Notes: generated from the letters alone by a model not told the origin. A DNA stretch of 64,000 bases from Phyto melanocephala (GCA_941918925.1 OW799233.1:116077833-116141832); one strand, 5' to 3'. Shown: positions 23,233 to 35,680, numbered from the stretch's first letter. Translations and numbers: made by a program.

Positions 23233-24384
23233 CATACACACTTTCAACTATAATAACTGCGAAAATATATGAACTTCTATAAAAGTTAAATGCAATAAAA
23301 TTTCTACATTCATTTGAGTTTGTGTGTGAATGTGTATAAGCAAATACATATACATACACTTATGAAAAGTGTGCTGGTGTGTTTATGCAACACTAGTAAT
23401 TTTAATATAAAACGTACTTCATTTATTTAGTTTAAAGTATGTATTGTACGAGGACGAGTGAGTAACAAGGATGTGTCACAAAATGCTTTCAACTACACAT
23501 ACGTATAAACACACTGCCACATAAATGAATACATAATAAATACAAAACATTAACAACAAGAAAAGTAAACTTTTTAAACATCTTTTACATATAAAGAAAG
23601 CAAAAAATAAACGTAGAAGAATACAGGAAGAGTAAGAAAATAATAAAAGAAGGAAAAGTTCAGAAAAAATAATACTAAAAACATTGACAACAAAGAAGTT
23701 GATAATGATGTTGATGTCATTGTTTAATATCTAAAGAAAATGCAACAGCAAGAAAAACAACATACATATCCTAACATGCATTAGTATTTCTTACATACAC
23801 AGTACATAAATACATACATATGTAAATACCTTGAATGCCCTGTAGTATTAGAATTGACTACAGCTCAGACTATCATTAATGCGTATGTGAAGTTTAAAAG
23901 ACGAAATTCTTACAGTAAGTCAGTAACTGCTTAATTGGTTCTGACAAATATTTCGTAAAATGTGTTTGACTGGCATGAACTGCAGGGTTAAGAGCATAGG
24001 AATGTTTGCCGTATAAAAAGTAAAGAATATTATATTAAAGTTTCATTGAATTTATTTATAAGTTTTTTTTTTCAAAATTAAACATAAAATCTGTAAAAAA
24101 TTGTTTCTAAGGTTGCAAACTTATTTTACATTCTGTGTCTTTTTCTTACAATGCAGCATAAGCGGAAAGACTCATAAAATAAATGGAAATAAAAAGGATA
24201 TAATGTCACACATATAGACATTCACTAAACACAAATATACATAGAAATCTACATTAGAGTGCACAATAAAAAAAGGTCTGGGGAAAGAAACTTTTTTTTA
24301 TTTTTAACGTGGAAAACATTTTACTAATAATTTTTCGTTGAAATTTGGAATAAAATATTATTTTTATTATAAACTTTTCCTTAA
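23233..24384. other. AT-rich DNA with CATA-type repeats
   Basis: Scattered ACATACATA motifs and A-rich text. No gene recognised. Confidence 0.45.
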
Positions 24385-24415
24385 CCCTCATCATACCGAC
24401 ATAGAAACTTACAAA

Positions 24416-24440
24416 TCCTACCAACATGTGTCTTTAAGAC
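24416..24440. repeat. piggyBac palindromic subterminal repeat, left
   Basis: ACCAACATGTGTCTTTAAGACACAT contains the palindrome ATGTGTC-TTTAA-GACACAT-like arms. Matching copies in inverted order, with GTTGGTA attached, lie at about 26485 and 26672. Confidence 0.8.
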
Positions 24441-24506
24441 ACATACATACAAATTAAAAGAAAAAAGCATAAGACAATTACAAATTAGTTTATGTTAAGT
24501 AATTTT

Positions 24507-26220
24507 TTATTGAATACATTCTTTACAATTTAAAACTTTTGTAGCATGCTCATTGCAGACATTATTTTTACATATTTGGCAGCATTGCTTTATTATACGA
24601 CTTATTTTTGGATCGCACATATAGCATCTTTTACGTTTATTTGTTGTAGAAGTGGTTGTACTTGGTGTTTTTCCTTCTTGAAGAACTTTTTCCATGCATT
24701 GAACTATAGGACGTTGTAATTTATTTCTTGACCTTTGATGTATTTGGGGGGCAATAAGTCCTTCGGCAACTTCTCGTAAAAAGAGTTTTCGAGCTTTTTT
24801 TGCTTGTTTTGCTTTCCATGATGGATGTAAATTTTTCCAAATAATATATGCTGCAATTGCACAAACATCAATTAAATTGGAAAAGAACGTAAATGGCCAC
24901 CTGTTTGATTTTCTCCGGCAAGTAAAACTATGTGCAAGTTGGTCCAAAGTGTCAACTGCTCCTTTAGTTCGATTGTAATGTAAATTTACCTCCGATTTGT
25001 TCTTATTTTGTGAGTCGCAGTGGGTGTCAGTGCATTGTAGAGAGTAAAAGAACTGCTCTATTCGGTTTAGGGACATAAAATACCAAAGTTTTATTATTGG
25101 TAAAACCAAACAAATTTGTTTCAGCTTGCCTTTTTCTGTTTGGCAAAAATGATGAAGGAACACAGCGCTTATTTTTCTTTAGAGTGCCCGTTATTGTCAA
25201 ACCTTTAGCCAATAAGTTATTCGCAAGTTCCAAACTCGTAAAATAATTATCACATGTTATATTTCGGCCTGTGTTTTCATAGGGTTGAACTAACTCCTCC
25301 ACAACTCTTTAGCCCAAACCAAAACCCCTCTGGTTGTTTATTTTGCCTAAGTAAGGTATTGCGTTGAGTGGGTAGGCTGTTTTGCGGTCACATACCCACC
25401 AAATTTTTAGTCCATACTTATCTGGTTTACTAGGCATATATTGGCGGAAAGAACACCTTCCACGAAACGGAACAAGCTGCTCATCGACATTAAGGTTGTC
25501 ACCAGGAGTGTAAAATTTTTTTAGATTTTTATTGACAATTTCAAATAAATCCCTTACAGGTGCCAGTTTATCCTTTTGCTGTCGAATGCTTCTAGTGCTT
25601 TTGTCGTCAAACCGCAAATTTTTGGAAATTTCCATTAAACGATTTCGACTCATAGTAGCCCGAAAAATTGGGCAACCATATCGCGAACTCCAAAACTCAG
25701 CAATCTCTGTGTTTGCTTCTTTTTTTGTCCCCGCTGTAATCAAAAGTCCAACATAGGCTCTTATTTCTGTTACATTTGTTGGACGCCAGGCATTCTGATT
25801 TGTAGTCACTGCATACAAATTGGAAAATTTTACAATTGAATCAAAAATTTCGTCATTCAAATATAGCTCGATTGCCTCTAAAGGGTCTTCAATTTGTTTT
25901 CCTGGTGGCAAGTTAACTTTGTTCAATGGGCACTGAATTATATTTCGAGCAGGAATACGCCTTTGAGGTTTCGGAATAGAATACCACTGAGTTCCGTCCT
26001 TACCAACAAATATTTCACCATATTCCTCACCTGCATCTTCCTCAATATCCGAAATAGTATCAGACATCTCGGAAGCATCATCTTCAATATTTTCATTATT
26101 TTGACTATCTTCGATATCAGATTCCAAAAACATATCCTCGTCTTCTATATCAACAACCGTATCTTCATCAATTTCTTCCGCGGCTAGTCGGATTTCCTCT
26201 TCTGTAAGTCGCTTTGGCAT
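24507..26220 (-). pseudogene. piggyBac transposase with one stop and one frame shift
   Basis: The enzyme excises the element precisely and inserts it at TTAA. The ATG at 26220 starts MPKRLTEEEIRLAAEEI, followed by an acidic N-terminal region rich in Asp and Glu up to about residue 70. The DDD catalytic residues are all present: Asp in NVDEQLVPFRGR, Asp in ITCDNYFTS, Asp in TKGAVDTLDQ. The C-terminus has a cysteine-rich domain, CYMCDPK..CCQICKNNVC..HATKVLNCKEC, that binds DNA in this family. A TAA at 25309-25311 interrupts the frame after RGFGLG. A one-base frame shift lies near 25030 after LLSTMH. The rest is open, so the copy died recently. Confidence 0.95.
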
Positions 26221-26484
26221 ATTTTTTTATAAAATGAACTTGCACATCAATACTCTACAAAATCTAACCGCAACTAATTTGTTGTTTTTCAACATTCAGT
26301 ATCAGGTGATTATTGATTTCAATAAAAGGGAATTCCCCAAATTTAATATAGTGATATGAAAATATGCAATTTGTATAAATATATATGAAAGATAGTTGCT
26401 GCTAAACAAATATAAATTCTGTAACATATATGACAGATAGTTGCTTTTGTTCTAAATTTGCGCATTCTACTAAATTCTTTGTAT

Positions 26485-26704
26485 GTGTCTTTGAGACACA
26501 TGTTGGTAGTTTATGTTACATTTTTTTTATTTTGGCTTATAAAAAATAGAGGAATTTAATATTTATCAACTTTGTTTTGTGAAATTATACTAAACAGATG
26601 TAAAATAAAAGTCATGAAATTTGGTGTCAATATGTAACAAAGTTTCGTTGTTTTATTGAATCAAACATCAAAATGTGTCTCACAGACACATGTTGGTAAG
26701 ATTA
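26485..26704. repeat. piggyBac palindromic subterminal repeats, right pair
   Basis: ATGTGTCTTTGAGACACATG (about 26485-26504) and ATGTGTCTCACAGACACATG (about 26673-26692) are each followed by TTGGTA. They mirror the single copy inside the left end. Subterminal repeats serve as transposase sites in some piggyBac elements; that role is inferred here. Confidence 0.8.
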
Positions 26705-26711
26705 GGGTTAA

Positions 26712-27269
26712 ATAAAACACCAGTAAATCATTGTACTCGTAAGATCGAGTTCGGTGTGCTTTAGATATAGAGATTCTAATAAGAATTATCAAATTTCGAT
26801 CACGTTCGAATACCATAATTTCCACCCTTAAAAACAGGTTTTATTTTTGCGAATGCAAATAGAGAGTTTACATGTTCTGCATTAACATATAGTACGCACT
26901 GGATTTTTTTTAGTGCTACATCTTGCACATTTTCGTAAAAAGGATCGCTCTGCTGTTTATAATTATCTTTATTGTCAGAATCAAGATTGCAGATACTTTA
27001 CCCATTAGAAGATATATCTTCAAACAAAATATTTTCGATATCACTTTCATTGAGTACTCGCGACAACCTTACAATATAAAAAAAACTATGTAGAAAAACT
27101 TATTATATAAAACCTAATATAGTCACAGTGGTTAGTATTCTAACCACCATATTGAGTATATGTAGCTTTATTATCCATTTTAAGTTTCCGCAATACAAAT
27201 TTTCGACTTCATAAATTCTATATATTTTGAAAGCTAAGGGATTTGTTTGATTAATGTCCGTCTGTCATT
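26712..27269. other. AT-rich DNA with a small hairpin
   Basis: GTGGTTAG-TATT-CTAACCAC at about 27138-27157 is an 8-bp perfect stem. Nothing else is recognised. Confidence 0.45.
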
Positions 27270-28210
27270 CTATCTGTTAGTTGGAATCACCTTAAAGAAA
27301 CCCCCACATGTATCACAGATCTGTATGTAGTATCAATCTTTTACAAATATCTGGGAATTAATTTCTGTTGAAGTCAAGCACAATCGCCCCATAACTTTCT
27401 GAGATATGAAAAATTGTTTTTCCAATATTTTCGCTTTAAAGAAAAGAAGAGTTTTTTCAGACCTAGAATAATTTATAGAAACGCTTGCTATTATTTATAG
27501 ATATGATATGGTGCTGGAGATTTTCGAAATTTTTTTTTTGACAAATCGGCAAAATTATAGGCAAAAATATTTTTTAAAAATATATATTTCTTTTAACATG
27601 TCTAGTAACATAAGATCGTAATTATATTTGGACACTCTAAAGACACCGGAAAACAAGCTGTAGTCTTAAAAATTATTTCTAAAAAAACTGAAAAATCGGT
27701 TGGAAAGTAATTGAGATATAAGCTTAAAAATAAAACTATTCCGATGTTTCTACCTAAATTTTCAAACGAAAATCGAATTTTTAGCTTTTGGACAACAGAG
27801 AGGAGCCACGTGGATATCGAAAGAAAAGGCTTAACTAGTAAAATAAAACATATTATAAAAAAAATTTAAAATCCATCATGGTCGCCACTACAAAATGGCG
27901 TACAATAAAATTATATATGGGTTAAAACTAGTGATCAAAAAGGTACCCACCTCAACCCATTCAATATTGATATTACACAAAACGATTTGGCTAGAAGAAG
28001 ACATTAAACTATAACTGAGTTGAACTCCAGATGTCTTTCAAAACAAAATCGCGGATATATGGTTCAAAAAGAGTAATCATGGATTTGTCCCCTTCAACCC
28101 ACACAATATTGGTATCAATGAAAGGTTTTGAACAGTAGAAAAGAGTAAATTATGAGATGGTTAAAATGAAAAATGTCGCCCGCAGCAACAACCCTCTTAA
28201 TGTGAGTATC
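27270..28210 (+). repeat. Diverged dispersed repeat, copy A
   Basis: It shares ordered landmarks with 32450-33130: GCACAATCGCC..CTTTCTGAGATATGA, AAATCCATCATGG..CTACAAAATGGCGTA, CCTTCAACCC..ATATTGGT and TTTTGA.CAG.A. Similarity is low but the order is kept. No coding sequence is seen and the family is unknown. Confidence 0.55.
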
Positions 28211-28328
28211 AATTGAAAACGCTTGACTATTAGAACTAATTGAACAATAAATTATGTAAAAACTTAAAATCATAAATGTTATTGGAAATCATAAAGCAAA
28301 AAGGTGTATAATATTAAATATGAAGTAT

Positions 28329-29391
28329 AATACCCTGTTCAGACAGATATTTTTAATTGTTTCGATTTAGTGTTGATTGAGCAATTAAAATAAGTGTTCA
28401 CACATACTCAATTTTTTCTTACTCCATTAGCATTTGATAGCTGTAAAAATACGATGTATTAATACGAAATCAAATAATGTTTTCTACTCAGTTTTTTCCT
28501 GTTCATAAAATATATTTACAATCAAGGCGAATTCATTATAAGGTGATGTTAAGAAGCCAGCTGATTGTTTTTTGCTGGTTTTATTTTTACGGCACAATGT
28601 CAAAGTTTGTTTACATTTAAATTAATTTTTATGTGCGTTGATTGAAAATTTTTATAAAAGTGGTAAGATTTGTGAAAAAAAATTGTAAAAATAATAATAT
28701 TTGTGCAATAACTTATTGGAAAATAAGTAAAATACATTTATAATTTGAATAAGCAACATTTTTAATGTTTTTAATTCAGAAAATGCAAAATTTCTGTTGT
28801 GTTAGTCCTAGTGATTAAAAGTTGTAAAAATTGTGAAAAATGTTTAAAAAAAACACAAATATGTGATATAAACAAAATTATTTAATAAATAAAAAATACG
28901 TATTTATTTTAAAACTTTTCGCGTAAATTTATAAAAATAAAATTTTAATTAAAAGTAAACAAAAAATTTGTTTTTTTTGTGTCTTGACATTCTCTTGGCC
29001 TTTTTGTGTTTGTTGCAGGGATGTTATCACCTGATAATGAATTCGCCTTGTTTACAATTATATTTATAAATATATATGTATGTATATGTATTTTAATTTA
29101 TTTAAAAATTTTATTAAAGTTTTCATCAACCATTTGCCATTTTCTTACTTTTTATTTTTTGTATATTTATTTGTTTGACATTAGAAATGCCACCCATAGA
29201 ATTTTCTTCTCACTGAACATACTTTTCAAGAGTTGTATTTCGAGTTTTTGACAATAAGTGAAACAAGAAAGTATATATTGCTCAATTTATAAGTAATTTT
29301 TAGTACAGTAAATAGAGCTCAATAAAGGCCTTTAATTGCGAGTATGTTATAAATTGACAATTAAGGCGCGTATGTGAACATAGTATAATCT
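28329..29391. mobile_element. Possible old TIR element carrying a hAT MITE
   Basis: The edges read TATAATACCCTGTTCAGACA and, inverted on the right, TATACTATGTTCACATAC. Their likeness is imperfect and may be chance. If real, the hAT-type MITE at 28523 sits inside this older element. Confidence 0.3.
28523..29050. mobile_element. hAT-type MITE, 528 bp, 8-bp TSD
   Basis: The terminal inverted repeats CAAGGCGAATTCATTATAAG and, at the right end, CTGATAATGAATTCGCCTTG are near-perfect complements over about 25 bp. The 8-bp duplication TTTACAAT flanks both sides (28515-28522 and 29051-29058). The CAAGG start and 8-bp duplication are hallmarks of hAT. There is no transposase. CAGCTGATTGTTTTTT just inside the left TIR is shared with the MITE at 46493. 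Confidence 0.88.
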
Positions 29392-30224
29392 AAGCTACGA
29401 TGTGATCACAATAGCTATGTACATGATGATGAAAACTTTTATTAGATTCGTCAAGGCCGAAAATACAATTTTTACTTGTTTTTCATTAAACTCATATTTT
29501 CAGAAAGATTTGTTAATAATTTTATAAATAGAGCTGCTTTGTATTCACAAATATAAGTATTTTTATCTGATATTGTTCTTTATTTTATCAGTATTTTTTT
29601 GGGTTTTTAACCGATTTTTAACATAAACTTTAGTCCCTATAACAATTTTTTTGAAGAAGTTATTTTTACACAACGATATATTTATGAAATACGAGTACAA
29701 TTTGTCAACTTAAGGTTAATGAATTTTTGGTTTTATATTTCTTTTCATAAATCACTGATGTGGACAAATAAATCTTGCTACATTAGTTTCACAATAAAAT
29801 TTTTTCTCGGCACACTCTAAAATACGTAATTTAAAAATGGATATACAAATGACAACATACAATAATAATATCCATGTTTGACAATAATTTAGGAACTTTA
29901 AAGAAAAGTATTTTATTAATATTGTTTACAAGATACAGGGTATTGTGATTAAAATTATTTTTGAATTTTATTAATTTTCTCAGTTTATTTAGTTGAAGCA
30001 AACTTTCTAATTACTTTAAAAAAGTTTACACATTTGACTCTATCGCTGCTAATATATGTACACTTTAGAAATGAACAAAACAGATTCTGTCTTAAAATTA
30101 CTTGTATGTTTCTTTTCCGAAATACTATAAATAACTACAACGCATAGCAAATACCTTTAACGCTTTAAAACTGCTTCCAGTATTAACAGTATTGACTAAT
30201 TTTATGGATCAAAGTGCTGTAGGA
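29392..30224. other. AT-rich DNA, nothing recognised
   Basis: No gene or repeat supported. Confidence 0.45.
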
Positions 30225-30355
30225 GATGTACTACGAACAAAAGTTGCTCGACGTTGAACCAGCTGTTCACATGGATTAATGTGTCTCTCTACTCGCTGAC
30301 GAGCTAATCAATTAGGTATATCCAGTACATCGTTGCGACGTATTCTTAAAATTAT
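30225..30355 (+). mobile_element. DD41D-like transposase N-terminal relic
   Basis: With stops, one frame reads CLSTR.RANQLGISSTSLRRIL. This matches the helix-turn-helix region VRRRSLQLGIS-type of DD41D mariners. The catalytic core may be the separate relic at 32260, about 2 kb on. Confidence 0.55.
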
Positions 30356-31249
30356 TTAGAAGATATTTCCATATAAAATTATATTAGAGAAGATAGTCTA
30401 AAATAGCTTTAATATGCCAGACGATTTATTTTGCTTACTCGACTAAATGTTATATTTTTTGAAACACCACACGCAAATACAAACTATGGTTGTGGTAACC
30501 ATAATCGAAGAGCAACATAATATGATTGAATTGTATGATTGTGGTTAAAACATATAATGGTTTCCAGTTATCATTATTATGTTTAATTAAAGTATCTTTC
30601 AATAATTATATATATGACTACAATTGAAATCGACAATCTTTGCTTTTTTACGGCAAATTACTGTCTGTTACATATATTAATTGTACCTACATACCTTTTT
30701 AATTGTAGGTTACGAAAAATTTTTTTTTTATTTTCTCGTTTTTTTTTAAATTTCTTTAATTTTTTTTAAATTTTTGTGAATTTTTTTTTTTTTTTTTAAA
30801 TAATAAAAATTTATTTAAGCCAAAAGAACAGTTAAAATAAAATTAGTATTAAAGAAAATTATAGCTTGATTGCTTTGTAATTATACTGTTGTCCCACATA
30901 TTATTTAATGATTATTTGTAACTTTAAATGCTTTTGAATATAATGTTATTTTTTTATTTTTTTTTAATCATAATATTTTCAAACGACAACCATATCATCA
31001 TTTTTAGGAAAAGTAAACATTAAATAATACAATGCAAACAAATGCTTGGTTATTGTGACAAAATATATGATGAAATGAAACAAAAATAACTATTACTTGC
31101 TTTCGACAACCAAATATTGTTATAGCGAATATAATATAACCATCGTGATCATGTCGCACAATGAGACAACGCCGGCATTAAATACAAGGAGTTATTGCAG
31201 AGTTCTGAAATTTTGCACAGGTTATTTTTGAGACAATTCCAGTTAAAAA
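30356..31249. other. AT-rich DNA with T runs
   Basis: Long T runs at 30720-30800. Nothing else supported. Confidence 0.45.
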
Positions 31250-31590
31250 AAAAAAATTAAGAAAATTTGCCCACTTTTACGCCCACCTCCCATACAGTCG
31301 AAATTTGTAAAATGCCGTATTGTCCGTAATACTTTAGGTATAACTTTAAATTTTGGTATACTTGAATGTTATATTGTTACAAACATTATCGGAATAAAGT
31401 TTTGGACTTGACCTTCTTTTACCCCCACCATCCATACAACCTCAACATAAAAAGAGCCATATTTTCTAAAATATTTTAGATACAACCTTCAAATTTGATA
31501 TTACTGTAATTTATATCATTTAAAATGTTTCATGCAAAAATTGCAATAACACGCCCACTATTTCGCCCACCTTCCATTGAAATGCAATAA
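31250..31590 (-). repeat. Inverted, diverged GGTGGGCG repeat units
   Basis: CCCACTTTTACGCCCACCTC followed by CCATACA recurs twice more in weaker form at about 31417 and 31552. It is the complement of the TATGGGAGGTGGGCGTAAAA unit seen in the composite elements. The units here are only about 135 bp apart, so it is a different, related repeat. Confidence 0.6.
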
Positions 31591-32259
31591 AAAAGAAAAA
31601 AATTTTTTTTTCATTCTATCAATAATTAGATTTAAATAATAATATGACACTAACAACAACATCAATATCTTTATTGCTATCGATCCAAATATCAGAAATT
31701 ACACTATAAGAAATTATTGAATTATCCATGACCTTGTAAATTTTTTTAACACTTTATATATATAAACTTGTATAAACTTGCACTCTCAAATACATTGTGA
31801 ATAAGTCTGCATCTAGGGCGAGTGGCTGCCCTATATTTCCTAGTCCATTGAAAATGAAAAATGTTCAATTTTTACACCACAATTCTGTTGTAAAGAAATG
31901 TTTTTTTGTGTTTCTTTTTTTAAATTTATTTTTTTATCTACTCATTCTACAAGAAATAATTTAATTGAAAAAATACTTTAAAGTTATATTTATTATGTAT
32001 TTTTTATTGATAAGCTTTTAGCATACCTCAACTTTGACTTGCTCTAGACCAAAAAGTAATGAAGTTATAAGGCTGAAATTTCATGTAATTATTATTCATA
32101 TATCTATTAATATACTGTGAAAATTTCATCCAAATTGGACGACACGCCAAAAACCATTTTTTGCCGTTGTTACTTTAAGGCTGTCTCACTGTGTGTCGTG
32201 TGCCATGATTTATCGGTTCATATATTTTTGAATCGATTTTAACAGTCAAAAACTATTTC
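31591..32259. other. AT-rich DNA, nothing recognised
   Basis: No gene supported. The text near 32130 (ATTGGACGACACGCCAAA) may be a further relic of the repeat family above. Confidence 0.35.
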
Positions 32260-32395
32260 TGAGGCGGTATACCGAAACATGTTGGAAATTATTCTTGTAC
32301 TTCCGGTAATTTGCAATATTCGCGAAGAATATTTTCAAAAAGATGGAGCTTCAGCTCACATTGTACAAGAGACAATGGCGATTCCGCGGTAACTT
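32260..32395 (+). mobile_element. DD41D-like transposase core relic
   Basis: A frame reads AVYRNMLEIILVLPVICNI, then EEYFQKDGASAHIVQETMAI. This matches the second catalytic Asp block (FQQDGATAHTA) and the segment before it. The rest of the transposase is missing. Confidence 0.6.
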
Positions 32396-32449
32396 TTCTA
32401 TTATCTTATATTAGTACGTTTGTTGATGAAATCAAATTTTACAAGCCTC

Positions 32450-33130
32450 CACCTGTTGTACAGATATACTTATATGTGTCATCATTTTAATAGAAATATT
32501 TAGAAATTAATCGATAGTGAAATACAGCACAGTCGCCTTAAAGTTTTCTGAGATATGAGCAAATAATACTACCACCTCTCATTTTTTCCCATATATCCAC
32601 AAAGATGAACGCATTTCAGCCATAGGATATATTAAAGAAACATTTGTTACCACTTATAGATATGTCTGAAGGGCTATCCGTAAAATTTCTTGGACAAGTC
32701 AATATATTATTGCCTTTTTTAGCAGGTAAATAGATTACCGAGAGTGTCAATATGAGTATCAAATAAACTGAGGAAATATAACAAGTTATAATAATTTTAA
32801 ATCCATTATGGCCTCCTCTACTAAATGGTGTATAATAAATTTATGTCTATATCAGTAAAACCTAGTATTAAATAAAAATGTTCTCCCTTCAATCCCTCCC
32901 ATTATGGTTGTCAAATAAAAGTCTTTTGACCAGCAAAAAGACAGCAAAGTATGAAAAAGTGTAAAATTCAAGATGGCGTCCTAAATACAATGACGAATAT
33001 CTGGGTCAAATATAGTAATTACGTTTATGCCCCCTTGCTACCTACAATATTGGTTTCAAGTTATATGGTTAAATTAGTACAATACAGCCAACTATGGAAA
33101 AAATTTAGAAATCAATATGGCGGCCAAGTC
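32450..33130 (+). repeat. Diverged dispersed repeat, copy B
   Basis: It is in the same orientation as copy A at 27270 and shares its ordered landmarks, here as ACAGTCGCCTTAAAGTTTTC, AAATCCATTATGG, CCTTCAATCC and ATGGCGGCCAAG. No coding sequence. Confidence 0.55.
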
Positions 33131-33144
33131 TTTTTTTGTTTAAC

Positions 33145-33225
33145 TTACAGAGAAGGTAATTGTTTACATTGCAATTGAAGGTAATTGTTTACATTGTAAT
33201 TGTTTACATTGCAATTGAATTAAAC
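33145..33225 (+). repeat. Short tandem repeat of ~25 bp
   Basis: GGTAATTGTTTACATTGCAA is repeated twice with a third partial copy. The block ends in AAACACCCTGTAAG, which may be the edge of an element. Confidence 0.75.
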
Positions 33226-35199
33226 ACCCTGTAAGTCACATATATTTTTACAGATAATTGCTTTATCTTTCCGTAAGGAAGTCTTAAAAATTGTCTTAAG
33301 TTTTCCGTTTTCTCAACAAAAAATAACTGCATAAAAAACAACACAAACAATAGTTGAATTTTTGTGCAAAAATAGCTTAATTCTTCTCGGATCTTAAGAC
33401 TACATACATGTATGATGACCACAAAAAGAAAACAAGTACAAGAACAACAAGGAAAAAAGTTCAAAACAATACATGCGAAAGCAAGAATTTATTAAATTTG
33501 CATACGAATGCATCTATGTATCTGTAAACTTCTCAGATCAAATATTTTGCAAATAAAATTTAATTACATGCAAATTTCAAATTTTCTTTCTAAGACTTTT
33601 TCAATTTATTTATTTGTTGAGATTTTGTTGAAATAAAAATGAAAAAAAAAAAAATTTAAATAAATTAAAAAATATCAACAACATCTGCAATATTTTTACA
33701 ATTAAAAATTCTAAAACAATTTTTTTTTTCAAATTATTTATACATATACATATAACATTTTGTTGCGGTAAATAATGCAGTATGAATTGTATTGAAAACA
33801 TTTATGATGACGATAATAATTATTTAATTTTTATTTTCGATATTGTTTTGCATAAGAAAAATTTTATATTTATATACTTACATATGTATGAATGTATAAG
33901 TACATGCATACATACATACATACATATGTACATAAGTGAATGCAGTAAAAATCATTTATTTAAATTTATGCCTAAAATCTTTAAAATCCTACTCATGTTT
34001 TCAACATAATGAAAAAAAAAAACTTGAACAAAATCAAACATGCTCGTAATATGTCTGTCTAAAATTGAACACAAATGAAAAAAAAAGTTAAATTTATTAT
34101 TCATGTAAATTTAATGAAATTCTTGAGTTTTTGTTTTTTTCTGTCATTTTTTCTTATTTCAATTTACTACAACCCACCTTCTTTGCACAAAAGTATGGGA
34201 TTTTTCATTTTTTTTCTTCTTCTTCTGAGATTCGTAACTACTTCATTTAATTGAATTTTATGTTTTGTATTTATTTGCAAATTGAATTTCATCCGTTTCA
34301 ATTTTTATAACAGAATTATACTATAGAGCGGATTCTTTTAACCATTTTTTTTAACACCCACTCTGCAAAATTTCAAGTGTGTAGCGTAGATATAATGTTG
34401 GAGCTGAAGCTGGACTGAATTTAAGTGATTTTCACCCTTAGGCTATGAAAATTTCATTTGAATTGTATTCTCGTTTTGGGTTTCTTCTTCTTTTTAGTTT
34501 TTGCTGTTTTGTATATGCTAATGAAGTCATTTAGTCTGGTTATTTGATGAGTACAAAATTACCGCAATTGCATTTGTTTAAGAGTCATAATAAATGTATG
34601 CAAAGTGTCATGATTTTGTGTCTTTTTTTTCAGGGATCTCTGAGTGTTTTGCTTTTCTTTTTTCATAGCAGTAGTATGATTTCCATAATAATGAAATCAT
34701 TTTTGCAAAAGAATAAATTTGCTGTTAAAATGGGAATAGTGATAAAATTTCGAAATCAAACTTTTTTATCAAAGTTGTTCGCTTTGGTCTTAAGAGTAAG
34801 CTTATATATGTGTGCGTACAAAAACTAAAAATTATTTAGTTAACTCACCAACCATTTAAAATATCTCAAAGTTTAAGCTAGCAATAGAATAAAAATATTT
34901 ATGTTCAGGATTCGAATTCATTCAAAAAAATTCACTTTGATTCAGCTAAAAATCAGCCACCATCAGCGTTGTCAACTTTAAAAATTAAAAAACGCACCAA
35001 ATTCTAGAAAAAGATCGTAATTTAGAAAAACGGCACAGAGTTTAGAATTTTTAACTCTTGATTCTAATTACAGCACAAAGCCTCAAAAAAATGTTCTTAT
35101 AATTTAATAAAAAATAATGAATATTTAAACAAAACTATTTTACTATGCCCTATGCTTCTTATAGGAGCGTAAGAAACCTAAATTGATTTCTGGTCTAGA
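33226..35199. other. AT-rich DNA with CATA microsatellite
   Basis: (CATA)n at about 33905-33926. Nothing else recognised. Confidence 0.45.
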
Positions 35200-35386
35200 T
35201 CAAATCTCAGTTGCAACGCGTGACTCAGTAAAGGAAGGTAGCGACGAAATCACTGAGGAACGAAGGGGGTCGAAATTTACAGATATATATGAGTACCTCA
35301 ACACCAAAGCCGCTGTTTGGAATACCAAAAAAACTTTCTCAAGTACTCGCTGAGCTATTTGCTATATTCACGATTTCATTCGTAAC
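35200..35386 (+). pseudogene. LINE 3'-end relic, left arm of an inverted pair
   Basis: A frame of about 50 codons reads ATRDSVKEGSDEITEERRGS and then KFTDIYEYLNTKAAVWNTKK before a TGA. The same words are read on the minus strand at 38640-38830. There they follow an ORF2 C-terminal tail, so I take both as ends of one LINE family. Upstream the left arm loses similarity by about 35190. Confidence 0.65.
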
Positions 35387-35388
35387 TA

Positions 35389-35678
35389 AAGGTTGGTTAA
35401 ATTTCAAGGGCCAATGTTGATTTTGAATAAAACACAAATTATTGAGGAAATTATTGTAATTCTTTTTCTTGTGATGATATTGGTATGGTTCAATTATTTA
35501 TGGAACAAAATATCGGCCAAATGGCCGCTGAGACCTCGGCGTTGCTCGATTGTGTATCTTTCCATGGTTCAAATTGAGTTAGTCAGAAATGGAGAAATGT
35601 CAAATAAAATGCAGAAAAAATCTAATGTTTAAGTGTGGTTCCCATTCAACATCGGCCCTTAAAATTTCTACCACCCTT
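35389..35678 (-). mobile_element. Mariner-type MITE, 290 bp
   Basis: The TIRs are AAGGTTGGTTAAATTTCAAG and, inverted, AAGGGTGGTAGAAATTTTAA. TA flanks both ends (35387-35388, 35679-35680). It is an internal deletion of the larger element at 37698: it keeps the transposase C-terminal codons (GLSGHLADILFHK on the minus strand) and then jumps to the 5' leader near 35530. Confidence 0.88.
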
Positions 35679-35680
35679 TA

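Larger units (their letters stand above)
24385..26707 (-). mobile_element. piggyBac-like element, nearly intact
   Basis: Both ends are bounded by TTAA (24381-24384 and 26708-26711), the piggyBac target. The terminal repeats CCCTCATCATACC and, inverted, CCCTAATCTTACC match. Palindromic subterminal repeats lie inside each end. The only gene is the transposase on the minus strand. The 2323-bp size is usual for autonomous copies. Confidence 0.95.
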
